Source: Panonychus citri
Taxonomy: Eukaryota; Arthropoda; Arachnida; Trombidiformes; Tetranychidae
Assembly (NCBI RefSeq): GCF_014898815.1
Contig: NW_026515548.1
Location: 1,718,501-1,782,500 of the forward strand
DNA length: 64,000 nucleotides
Reading direction: 5' to 3'
Below, in pieces: positions 10,398 through 20,957 of this stretch (position 1 is the first letter of the stretch; each line of letters starts with the position of its first letter). The position numbers were made by a program, and so were the translations under genes. Under the pieces are notes generated by a model, which was given only the letters and a program-made list of their open reading frames with translations, searched no databases and was not told where the DNA came from.

Positions 10398-10839
10398 ATG
10401 AAAACAACAACATTTCCTGAGTTCATGGAATCCCACAAGAGACTAACTGAATCGCACTGTAGGTGCAACAAGTGCAAACAATTCCAAATCCGCAAAGCTG
10501 AAAAAGCAAAGGAAAAAGAAATGGAAGACAAATTCGAAGCAAAATTAAACGCAAAACTAAGTGCGCTTAAAACATCCCTCCTAAAGGACTCTTCGAGCCA
10601 TGGCGAAACACAAGAGCAGGTGTCACCCAGGGATCGCAGTAAGTGACCTTTGGGTTGACCAGACAAAGGAACAGTTCGAACAGAGACGTCAAAAGATGGA
10701 CTCAACTAGGTCAACTAAGCACTCAGCAAAAAGCAGAGAATTCTGAAGCGATGCTTCCAGTGAGTCAGACAGTGCAGAAGAATCTGAAAACCCAAACGCA
10801 GCCGAAGACGAAGACGCCCCACCACCAAAGAAAGATTAA
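10398..10839 (+). pseudogene. Charged tail region, probably same ORF1 lineage
   Basis: The frame 10398-10646 starts MKTTTFPEFMESHKRL, has a CRCNKCKQ cluster and a helix KAEKAKEKEMEDKFEAKLNA. After a shift near 10650 coding-like sequence resumes as QTKEQFEQRRQKMDS, one stop, then SDASSESDSAEESEN and DEDAPPPKKD. The acidic and lysine-rich composition and location after the zinc knuckles suggest the C-terminal tail of the gag-like protein above or a separate decayed gene. A TATAAAAG at 10911-10918 follows but I cannot assign it. Confidence 0.3.
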
Positions 10840-10995
10840 ACGCACAAGCGACAAAAACTCATTTGTAAAAATCATCCGCCAGATGGCGCCTTAACCCAAA
10901 CCCTAAAACATATAAAAGCAAACCCACCCAAATAAAATTCATCATTTCCTCAATTTTCCTTGTTGTGTAAACATCAAAATCAATCCTTCCAAAAT

Positions 10996-11381
10996 TGTTG
11001 GAATTGGTTGAGTTCAATTATTATGTTGACTTTCTTGGAAAGTTACATTGACTTTCTTAGAAAAGCAAAGATAAATTTACCTCAGAAATGGTCAACTTAT
11101 TTATTGATTTTTAAAGTTGCTAATTAAGGGATAATTAATTCGTTTTTTGTTTAAATAAATCAAACAACAATTAGTTGATTGTTGTAAACTTTCATTTACT
11201 ATTCTGTTATTTGGTCATTTATAAAATCCCTTAAAATTGGTGTGAATTGTTAACTCAAATTAACAATAAGTAAGTAGATTAACTTACCTTCAATTGATTA
11301 ACATTATTTAATTACAATTAAACTTTCATTTAAACCTAAATTGTGATTCATTTAAATTACTAGAATTAATAAATATCAACT
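10996..11381 (+). repeat. copia-type 5' LTR
   Basis: Begins TGTTGG and ends ATCAACT next to the primer site; the last 88 bp recur at 11794-11881. About 386 bp. The TGTTGGAA start is typical of copia LTRs. Confidence 0.65.
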
Positions 11382-11397
11382 GGTTATGGGCGCAGTG
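11382..11397 (+). promoter_or_regulatory. Primer-binding site, half initiator-Met tRNA type
   Basis: GGTTATGGGCGCAGTG resembles the complement of the anticodon stem-loop of initiator methionine tRNA (GGTTATGGGCCCAG in copia), not its 3' acceptor end. This internal or half-tRNA priming is known for Drosophila copia. It overlaps the gag start codon at 11386. Confidence 0.6.
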
Positions 11398-11793
11398 ATG
11401 CATAATAACTCAATTGTTAACAATTTCGGTTTGGTTGAAATTTTCAACGGTAAGAATTTTGATGTTTGGAAATTCAAAATGATGAATTGTCTCAAACGGG
11501 AAGGTTTGTGGTCGGTTATTACTGGTGAAGAGGATACTGGTGATCAACGAATTTTAATCTATTTCAGAGACGTAATGAATGCTCTTGGTTTACTTTGCTG
11601 TTGTGTTGGAGCAAAATATATTTGTCTAATTAAAGAAGCAACAAGTGCTAAGGAAGTTTGGAATATTATGATTAGAACTTTTGAACGTAAAGACTTGGCG
11701 AGAAAAATGATTATTAAACAGAAATTGGCAAAATTTACAATCAAGGTAAATCAACCAATAATTGATTCCATTTCCGAATTGGAAAAGTTGTGG
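11386..11793 (+). pseudogene. copia Gag, N-terminal part
   Basis: The protein reads IFNGKNFDVWKFKMMNCL, KREGLWSVITGEEDTGD, EATSAKEVWNIMIRTFE and KLAKFTIKVNQPIIDSI. This is the conserved UBN2/DUF4219 pattern of Ty1/copia Gag: 'F.G.N...W...M...L...GLW..I' and 'A.....A...W..L...F'. Only about 136 codons remain; the frame runs into the LTR fragment at 11794 and stops inside it. The zinc knuckle, protease, integrase and reverse transcriptase are absent. Confidence 0.75.
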
Positions 11794-11881
11794 TTGATTA
11801 ACATCATTTAATTACAATTAAACTTTCATTTAAACCTAAATTGTGATTCATTTAAATTACTAAAACCAATAAATATCAACT
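11794..11881 (+). repeat. 3' LTR fragment
   Basis: Repeat of 11294-11381, the 3' end of the 5' LTR. Immediately after it, 11882-11954 begins GTTAGAAA and ends TTCCTAAC, a short inverted motif of unknown meaning. Confidence 0.7.
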
Positions 11882-11958
11882 GTTAGAAAAATAAATCAAG
11901 TCCAAAATCAATACGCGCGCAAGCCATAGAAAAAGAAACTGAAATTCCTAACAGTATA

Positions 11959-13270
11959 CAGCCGTGAAAATTGAGTTTGTGCTTTTTTTTAAATCATTTG
12001 CGCATCTTGATTAAAATTATTTAAATCATTATGATTATGTTGGTGATTAGATATGTTATCAATACTTTATTGAGTAACCATTTTTTTCAATTACTTCACG
12101 TAAACGAGAATTAAATGAATCATAAAATGATTTACAATAATTAGTTAACTGTTTTCTTTTGTTCCAATGATCCAAAACATAATTTTTCATTTGTTACCTA
12201 TTATTTTGTATATCATGTTCATTTAACATTTCAAATTTAATATCTCCCCAAACATTTTCTATTAAATTCAAGTCAGGGAATAAGGTGGAAGACGAAGAAG
12301 AGTACAATTTATCCCATAGAGAGCATTACAACAATTAAACCAATCTCTAGCTAATAGAGAAGTGTGAGCGGGACAATTGTCATCGACCCAATAACATGGA
12401 TTCGAACCGAATCGACTCTTGATTTGATCAACGCCAACTGTACTCATAATCTCTACGAATGTTTGACTATTAAGTCGTGAATCTAAATCAACTAAAGTCC
12501 CTAGGCCTTCGTAAGTCATCGCACCGAATACAGATATTGTTTGTCGATGACAATGGTCTTTTTATGACAATAAATTGGTTCGTAACGTTGGCACCGATAT
12601 CGTTTCACTAATTTCGTTCCTTGTTTTTCTGAAGAGAAACAAGATTCGTCACTGAAGACACATTTCGTTACGTCAATGTTTTCGTTCAGAACAGCAAATG
12701 TTACCCGATTTGATCGACCTTCGTCACTCACTTTAGGTTTTGTACTAGCATTACGAGAAATTAGTCCATTCGATCTCAGGTAACGATTAACTGTTTGAGG
12801 TACACAGTTTAACTCCAGTTCTTCGACTATTTTCGTTCCATGTTTGAACGGGTCTTCGATACTCTTAAGTAAAATTGATTCTTTTGATCCATCGGTCAAA
12901 ACGGAGTTACCTTTACAATTAGTGTAACGAGTATTGATGTTACCTTCTTGTCTAAAACGATTTGCCCAACGACGAACTGTCTCTCTATTTAAATTCAACT
13001 CTGTTGAAATGTCGTAATTGTTGTATCCTTCACTTACTAAATTAGCAATTTGAAGTCTTAGTTGGTCACTAATTGCTCTTGGCATTGTAATTAAATCAAC
13101 TAATTAACAATCAAAATAAGGTAAACAACAATAATAACACGTTGGTAAAATGTGTTACAATTGTTTTCTCCTAAATCTTTTATTTATCTTATAATTTAAT
13201 CTAATCAATAATTTTAATCAAGATGCTCAAATGATTTAAAAAAAAGCACAAACTCAATTTTCACGGCTGT
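11959..13270 (-). mobile_element. Tc1-like transposon, near full length
   Basis: Terminal inverted repeats of about 65 bp (11959-12023 and about 13208-13270) start CAGCCGTGAAAATTGAG and are flanked by TA on both sides. The length of 1.31 kb is standard for Tc1 elements. It carries one minus-strand transposase gene (12059-13085) with a few inactivating lesions. It is the best candidate relative of the source of the MITE at 4009-4211. Confidence 0.88.
12059..13085 (-). pseudogene. Tc1-like DDE transposase, three lesions
   Basis: The N-terminus (MPRAISDQLRLQIANLVSEG) has a paired-type HTH domain; ETVRRWANRFRQEGN is the second helix region. Catalytic motifs are VFSDESCFSS (first Asp), YWVDDNCPAHTS (second Asp) and, after a one-base loss at about 12284, PDLNLIENVWGDI (third acidic residue). 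A second frameshift lies near 12517, between VIDKQYLYSV and MTYEGLGTLVD. One stop (TAA) follows IQNNR near 12208. The C-terminus ends REVIEKNGYSIKY. With only three lesions over about 340 codons it died recently. Confidence 0.88.
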
Positions 13271-13541
13271 ATATATTCATTGTTTAAGTGGTCGCTCAAA
13301 GCTCATCAACGATGACTACTTTAATTCAGCTATGTAATAATAAATATTTAATAGGCATGAATCTTTTTTGCATGATAATCGAGATTATTCAAATCCTTTT
13401 GAAGCCAATTATTATTAAAATACAATAATTTTCGTTATTATCAATAGTCAAAAAGTATTAAACAATCATCTTGATTAGATAAAATTTGTAATTTTGTTAA
13501 TAAATATTTTGTTCCAACCAAATAGTTGGGCGTCAAAATTA

Positions 13542-16500
13542 TTAATAGTTCCAGAATTTGGATGGAGATCGATTCGGGTATCTGGTTTGCAAAACTTGTC
13601 CAGAGGATGAATTATCAGCTAAACATTTCATCACATTTGCGATGCTCTTGGTGTCTTTAAATTTATTGTTTTCATCGCAAAACGATTTCTGCATCACTCT
13701 AAAATGATCTAATCGATTAATAGCTGAGTGTTTGTCCAGGCAGGTTTTAATTGATTCCATTTTACTGTAAAAAAGGAATGATGGAGTAATTAATTGTCAA
13801 TTATAAATTGATAATTGTTCAGAATGACTCAGGTCACTTATTTGTAGTTCAATAGTTGATAACTTACCGACACATTAAATCCATTACATTAGCTGATTTA
13901 TCATTCAATGATAACCATGTACTGGCTGGTGATTCGAAACAATCTTCCAGGCTTGATTCATCTGGATGGTGACTCTGTTCATTTTCATTCATTTGGTGGT
14001 TACGTTCATTGTTTGCCCAATCGTTATCTGGAAATATCCACGACTCTGGTCTCAAAATCTTCTTCTGGTCTTTCCATCTTCTTTCTTCTTCCTGTCTTTC
14101 TCTCTCTAGATTTCTTGCGATCTCTTCCCTCATTCTTTGCTCTTCATCTGCTCTTCTTTGTTCAGCCTCTCTTTTTCGTGCCTCGATCTCATTCCTTTGT
14201 TTCATAGTTTCCATTTCAAACTCTCTGCGTCTCATTTCTTCTTGTCTCTCTTTTCTTCTTCTCGATTCGGCTTCTTCAAGCTTCCGCTGATGCTCTTTTT
14301 CAAGTTCTGACCTTTTTCTTTGTTCATTCTTGTAGATAGAGTCGAAATCTCTAATATTCTTTCGATTATTTCTATTGTCTCTATAGTCATTTTCCTCGTT
14401 ATTCTGTCTTATTACCGAAGGATTAATTCGACTCTCTAGGAATTCAAAGTCTTTATCTTCATCACTTTCTTCACTTTCTTCTTCGTATTCATCTTCCTCT
14501 GATTCTTGGCTTTCAATTGATTCCCTCATTTTTCGTCGAAATTCTTCTTTGATTCTTGACCATTGTTCTTCTTCGATATCTATATGGTTGTCATTATGAT
14601 TGTGACGCGATTCACCTTCTCCGTCGACTTCATGAAGTCTTACCCGCTTTGAATGTTTCATTTTTCCTCGAAAGTCGTTGGTTTTAGTACCGGTTGTAAA
14701 TCTGTCATCAAAATCATCATTATTTTCATTGTTTCTTGTCGAATCTGGTTGCTGATCTTTAAAGAATCCATCTAAAGCATCATTTTCATTCATTTTTTCA
14801 GGAATTGAATGACGAGAACGCTCAGGGACCAGGGACCTGGGTCGACTGTTATTTTCCCGAGTTTTCAAGATGATAGATTTTTCCGAGTCTTTATCGACTG
14901 TCAAGTTGTTCATATCGTTTAAACTTTGCTGGTCATTGGAATTGATATTAGTAACATTAGTAAGATGAACAGGTAATCGATTAGGTGACATTTGCTTGGC
15001 TGATGAACCGGGAGCAAGTGATTTAGTTTGATCAACAGGACCATTAGTAGCTGGTGGAGGTGATGACAAGGTTGTTGACGATTGTGTTGTTTTCTTTTCG
15101 TTAGTTTGATTAAAACAAGGAGTTACCTTTAAACCAGCATCCCAAAGTCCATTAACAAATAGTTTTACATCTGATGGACATTTGTCAAATGAAGATATCT
15201 CACATTTAGATATGTCGTCGATAAAATGACACATTTGACCATCAAACCAATTAATCTTCCAGCCAAACCAATTCTGTTTGTGGATATTAGTTGAATAGCA
15301 AATCGTAGATGTATCGATTGAATTACTTTTAACACATTTAGATGAATCGATTTCTATTATGATAAATGAGTAAAACAAATGACCGTTTTGTAGTTACAAT
15401 ATTAAATCATAATTGGTGTCAAATAAATACAGTTAAAGTTAAGAAAATCAAATTCTATTTCGAAAATATCATCAAGATGAAAATCAGCAAATCATGATTC
15501 TCAATTAGATTATGATTGCAGGTTCACACAAATTTTCAACGACTGTTGCTATTTAATTAAATTTATCAAATTTGTGGTAAATTGCAGCAGATATTTCAAT
15601 TGAGATGTTGCAAGATGAACAATCATTAATGTAAAAGATTCAGAAACTGTTGATATCATGGACTGAATAAATGTTATTTGATTGTTGCGATTCAATTCAA
15701 AGAGCAATGAAAGTTTTAACTATTTTGATCAAATCACTTCTGCTTTAAAATCCATGTCTCAAATAGTATGGATTAAAATCAATTTGTTGACGAGACTCAA
15801 GTCAAGGGATTCTAATGAGATGCAATCAAATTGATAATGTATCCCAGAGGGGATTTAAACTAAGATTCTTATTAATAGCTGTAATAGTTGAAAACTAACA
15901 TTGACCTGACAAGATCGCCTCTAACCTTTGTTTCGTTTGATTAAAAGTGAATAAAATAGCATCTTGATTGGCAATTTCTCATCACCACTGATCTTTGAGC
16001 TATGATATTCCTTAAATTGTGTGAATCTGATAACTATGGAAGATACTGCTGATTCTCTTCATTTCCAGTCTCTCTTACCTTAACTGATGAATTTTATTAT
16101 TTATTTATTTCATATTTCATCGAACTATTCGTCAATTCGATAATGTTTCGATTTATTTTATTGATACTTACTTGTTGCAATGAGTGATGCGTTATTAACA
16201 TAACTTAACTGAGCTTGGAAAAAGTCCTTAATTGTATTGAAAAATTGTATCTCGGATGCAATCATGCAAGGTTTTATCAATTTCGGAAAACAATTAATAA
16301 TGTGTTGTAAATCACTATAATTATTTAAAGAGATAAGAAACAGAGTTGACAATTAGAACTTGTAGGAATAAGAATCAATTAGTAAAGTTATTTTTTCAAG
16401 AATAACTGTTGCAATTGTAACAATGATGATTATTATTATGTCTTTAATATAAACATTTAGACTGATCATTAAAAAAATATATCTAAATATTTAGTAAAAT

Positions 16501-17096
16501 GAAATAAATCTAGCATTCATTTTACTCATAGTAACTATTGACGATTTTTCTGGATCAAATATTTATATCAATTTTCGCAAATGCTGCGACTCTCAAGCCG
16601 AAACAAATCGGGTAAAAGCGGAAATGTTGGCCTTAAGGTGATATCTTGAACCTTCTAATGATAAAGAATGGTTGACAAGAGAAAATCTAACTTACTTGGC
16701 TAACGAAAGTTGTCCTGAATCAGAAGAAGATTTTGATTGGGATTTTTTTGATGTTCCAAAACCTGATTGTCCAGAGAAGAAACTGGACGACCCAAAATTA
16801 CCCGCTCCTCTTTTTACCCTTCCTGATACACCATTGGAACCATATCCACCCCAACCACCAGAGCCTAAATCATTTTGATCACTCGATGGACTTTTTGAAC
16901 CAGTTGATGGACTATTAAGACATCCATAAAAGTCACCAGTGATTGTTGATTTATCCAGAGAGCTACACTTTTCCAATGAATAATAATCCAATGATTTCGT
17001 TAGCCAATTTCCAGATTCAGCTGATTGACCAACATTAATTGACAAACAAACAATTAGAAGGATAAAAATACTCGAGCATTTGTATAAATTTAACAT
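13542..17096 (-). CDS. Secreted four-exon protein with acidic coiled-coil region
   Basis: Four exons join without breaking frame: 17096-16696, 16314-16172, 15353-13868 and 13764-13542, all with GTAAGT donors and AG acceptors (phases 2, 1, 2), giving 750 residues. Residues 1-25 (MLNLYKCSSIFILLIVCLSI...) form a signal peptide. A Gly/Ser segment holds RVKR at 93-96, a possible furin site. Exon 2 and the start of exon 3 form a cysteine-containing domain (INCFPKLIKPC, KCVKS, TICYS, GQMCHF, SKCEIS, DKCPSD). A long polar region follows, with an acidic run near 460-490 and an Arg/Glu-rich coiled coil near 520-620. The tail in exon 4 contains KTCLDKHSAINRLDH. I do not recognise the family; the role is unknown, presumably extracellular or secretory pathway. 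Confidence 0.8.
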
Positions 17097-20000
17097 TGTA
17101 AATTAATTGATTAGGAACCAATAAAATGGCACCAGAAGAACAAAATAAAAGTTTAGAACTGCAAGATTAGTTTGGTATTGAATTTCACTCTTAACAAGAT
17201 AATATTAAACGCTGTCAGTAAATTGAGGCGATAAAACAATTAATACAAGTTATATATTCACGATTATCTTTATTAAATCAGAATTCTCATCATCAGATGG
17301 ATGATTAAGAGTTACAAGGGATGATTAAATTATCTTTGACAATCTATGATAGTTGTTAACCAGAAGCAAACAACAACAACAAAACTTTGCAAACTGATAA
17401 TTAGTTTTATGACTTAATTGTTATTATTTTGTAATTTTCCCTCCCATATGAACTCAAAAGGAAACAGTAATAAATCAATTTTCCTTAAATCTTGTTTCCA
17501 TCTCCTCAATTAATTAAACTTGAACCATTTCCATCAATTGAAAGTAAATATTAATGATTATTGACTCGTTTATAGTTGATTTCATCAGATGATAAACAAT
17601 TTGAATCAAAGGATTATCATCATTAATCTTAACCATTGTCAAGTGAATGTTTTATTGTTGTTTTCTTAACTCATTCCTGTTCCTAAATAATTAACTAATT
17701 GCTCTTCACTTTTTCCAACAATTATGACTCTATTATTATATGGTTACTATTTATTTATCTTTTAGATGAATGATAATAGATTAAGTTAATGATTACTCGA
17801 GTAATCAGATCTGATCAGGGAAATTGTCATGAATCTAAGTAAATCGTTATTGCGATGTACCAAAAGTTTCATCAGAATTTACTTCTTCCTACGAAATCCA
17901 TGGAGAAATTAATAGATCTTAAATAATCAGTTCTTGCAACTAATAAGCTCAAGTTTACCACAACAACTGAATGTTGAATTTGTGTCAACCCTTTCGATCT
18001 CCATTTGTAATTGACAATTTAAATCATATGCAAGTTATTTTGGTTGGTTGAACATAATATGTTTGTGGCATTGAAATTTTATTGGCTTTGATCATTTGAA
18101 TTCCATCCGACTAAGTCGGAAAGAGCTGAAAAAGAAAATTTTTTCAAGAAACAAAGAAAATATTGTAAATAAAAAATTCGTTAACGTTGACAAATCTTCT
18201 TTTCAAAGATTAAATGAAAACAAAATCAGTTTGAATCACTCATCACATGGAAAACTATCACTACAATTGTATTAGTGTTATAAAATTTAATGGACTCAAT
18301 GACCTTAATTTTGATATATGATCATTCAAACAATTTTAGTCTTGAAACGAGCCTACTTTATGTTTCTTTTACGTCGAGCTCCTTTTTTCATCATATGCTC
18401 TACGACAATTAAACCATGAAGATGAAGAGATACGAATTTGCATCAACAAGAGTTTATATAAGAAGAGATAATCGCCGATTCGTTTCTCATAAAGGTTACC
18501 TTAGGGCTAAAGGAGTAAATAATAGATTTCAAAGAGATTTTCAAAGTACTGATAATTGATTTTTCGTCGATTTACGGGCTTTAAAGAGAACTTCGAGATT
18601 TTTGATTGACATGAAAAAGCTATTATTGTTAAAAAATTAGATATGAAGTTCGCCGAATTTTGTTTTGCCAGAATCTAATTAGATTTAGAATTTGCCTGAA
18701 TCAAAATACCATAAGAAAGATCTGGAAAATGGAAGTACCAAGATATTTGGTCGATTGTGCCGATACATTACTGCATCCATGTTCTTTGAATAATCTTTTT
18801 TGAACAACATAAATCAGTTCTAAATCGACCAGAAATCGGGTGAAATTTAGTTTATACAGTACAGTGTAGTTTCATCGATGTCATATCTCAATTTGGTGAA
18901 TGGATCACATACAAGGCTAAAAAAGTTCAAAACTTTTGATCATTAATTTAATTGATTAATTGATGATATTTGATTGATTTTTCTTTCACACATATTATCT
19001 TTTAGGTCTTTAAATAGTTCAACAAAATCATCAAAAGTTCTCTTAACTTTACAAGTGACAATTTGATAAAAAATTAGTAAAATACTTCAGTAAAAAGTTT
19101 TTCTTGACCATCATCCAGTTTCGATTCAATAAAATTGTAGAGAGATTAATCAATTAATCTAACCTATTCATCACCACAGAAAATTAAATTGTCGAAGTTG
19201 TTAAATAATTGATATACCGGTGAACGATTCTGAGTTTTCATTTATCAATAAACTTCTACGTTATTGAGGTTTCAACTGTTCAAAGTGATTACCTTGTTAT
19301 CGAGATTAGTTTCACTTGCTGTTAGAGGGTCAAGGTGAATAACTCAAAGTTCAGCTAGAAATTTTGTTCAAGAACAAATCGATCAGTTTATTTTTACCAC
19401 GAGCCAGGACATGCGAAAATTCAAATCGATTGGTCAAACTTATCGATTAGACATGAAAATATTTCCAAAGGATTTGATTTTATGAGTAACTGTTTTCTTA
19501 AATCTTTTTCACAACTTCCAAGGCTTATGGATAATCTTGATTAATCAATAAACGATTTAAATTTTAATCCAATTCTAATATTAATTGTCATTAAGAGAGA
19601 GAGAGGGGGGGCGAAAGATCATAAAAAATTGGTTAATCCAGTTAACAAATCAAAAAGCCAATTCTTCACAATTAAACTTGACAATCAGCTCAGCGCTGAT
19701 TTACTCTAATTAAATGATACCCACTTTTAATTGCAATTTATCAAAAGTCTCACACTAATTGTCTACGTGTGTTATATTTTCTATCATTTTATTAGAGTAA
19801 ACATAATAATATAATTACTATTTAATTGCTGTAATAATGGAAATAATTTCATCCTTTTTACCCTTACATGTTGTACATGTAGTCTTTTGCTCATTCAAAT
19901 ATCAAGGTAAAAGATTATCAATCAACCTAATCCAAAGAAAGGTTAAATTTACTCTAATCTTTGTTTTCTTTAAGTAAACAAGTTCAAGGATAATCTTTGG

Positions 20001-20957
20001 GTTAGATTAGGTCATTAGTAATAATAATAGTTTTCTCAGTTAATCTTAACCTTATTGTTTAAAATTGAATTGATGCCAAGGAAAATATTATCTGAGGTTT
20101 GAAGAAATGGGAACATTTAGTTGATTAACTAAATCTAATTACAATTAACTTTCTGTTACTGGTTAATGATGAAATCTAATATTGGACACATTGAATTGCT
20201 CTCTAATTGTCCTAATGATAATTTTGATTTTATCTTTAAAATAGAGATAGAGGGTTAATCTAATCCAATAGAAATATTTTACCACAATTAAGATAATCTT
20301 ATACAATTGCAGAAAGTAATTGAATATTAACCTTGAAGTGATGAGAAGAAAAAATCATCAATGATTTAAAAGAACGAGAATTACATTAATAGTAAATCTA
20401 ATTATCTTCATTAACGCTTCTTTATTGTAATGGTTACTAAATTGTTCATCGATTTAATAACAAACTGTGGTTTCGTTTATATTAATACGATAAAATTGAT
20501 TGGATTTAAAGATTTTAATTGTTTCCATTTTGTTGGATTAACTTGGATCATTTAGTGATTTCTTTTTCTACTTTAAACTTTTCCTAATCAACTTTTGTTT
20601 CCATAAAGTTAATTTGTTTTAATTGTGTTGAGTGGTGAATTATCTTGGTGATAAAAACAAGTGTATGTTTATGATAATGATGATGATGATGATGTGAGGG
20701 TGGGGATATGTGATTATGATTAAGAATATGAGATAATCTCAAGTTAAATGAATATTTTTCTCAATCCCCTTGTGTAAATCAAGTTGCATCTAATTTTTTT
20801 CTTTTGTTTTTACAATTCCAATCAACTTGCCTCCTTTTTTTGCTGCCTTTTTATTAATCTTCATTTGATGAGTGAAATTGTTCACAATTAACAAACTAGT
20901 ATTATCCTAATCTGATTGTCTGTTCAACTTGATTGGTGATTAATCACCAATAACCAA
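17097..20957. other. Gene-free AT-rich interval
   Basis: No reading frame with coding character on either strand. Small features only: a GAG-rich purine run at 19596-19613 and a (GAT)n run near 20671-20691. It separates the minus-strand secreted gene from the plus-strand ABCC gene; the promoter of the latter must lie at its right end, though no clear TATA box is seen. Confidence 0.6.

Larger units (their letters stand above)
10996..11881 (+). mobile_element. Internally deleted Ty1/copia retrotransposon
   Basis: Order seen: a 5' LTR from TGTTGGAATTGG (10996) to ATATCAACT (11381); a primer-binding site at 11382; a gag start (11386-11793); then an 88 bp copy of the LTR 3' end (11794-11881). Pol and the first three quarters of the 3' LTR are deleted. 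The short LTR copy matches 11294-11381 at a constant offset of 500 bases with few mismatches. No matching target duplication is visible, as expected after truncation. Confidence 0.75.

Noticed and set aside
13908..14290. Plus-strand Ser/Leu/Phe-rich frames
   Set aside because: Shadows of the coiled-coil exon of the minus-strand secreted gene.
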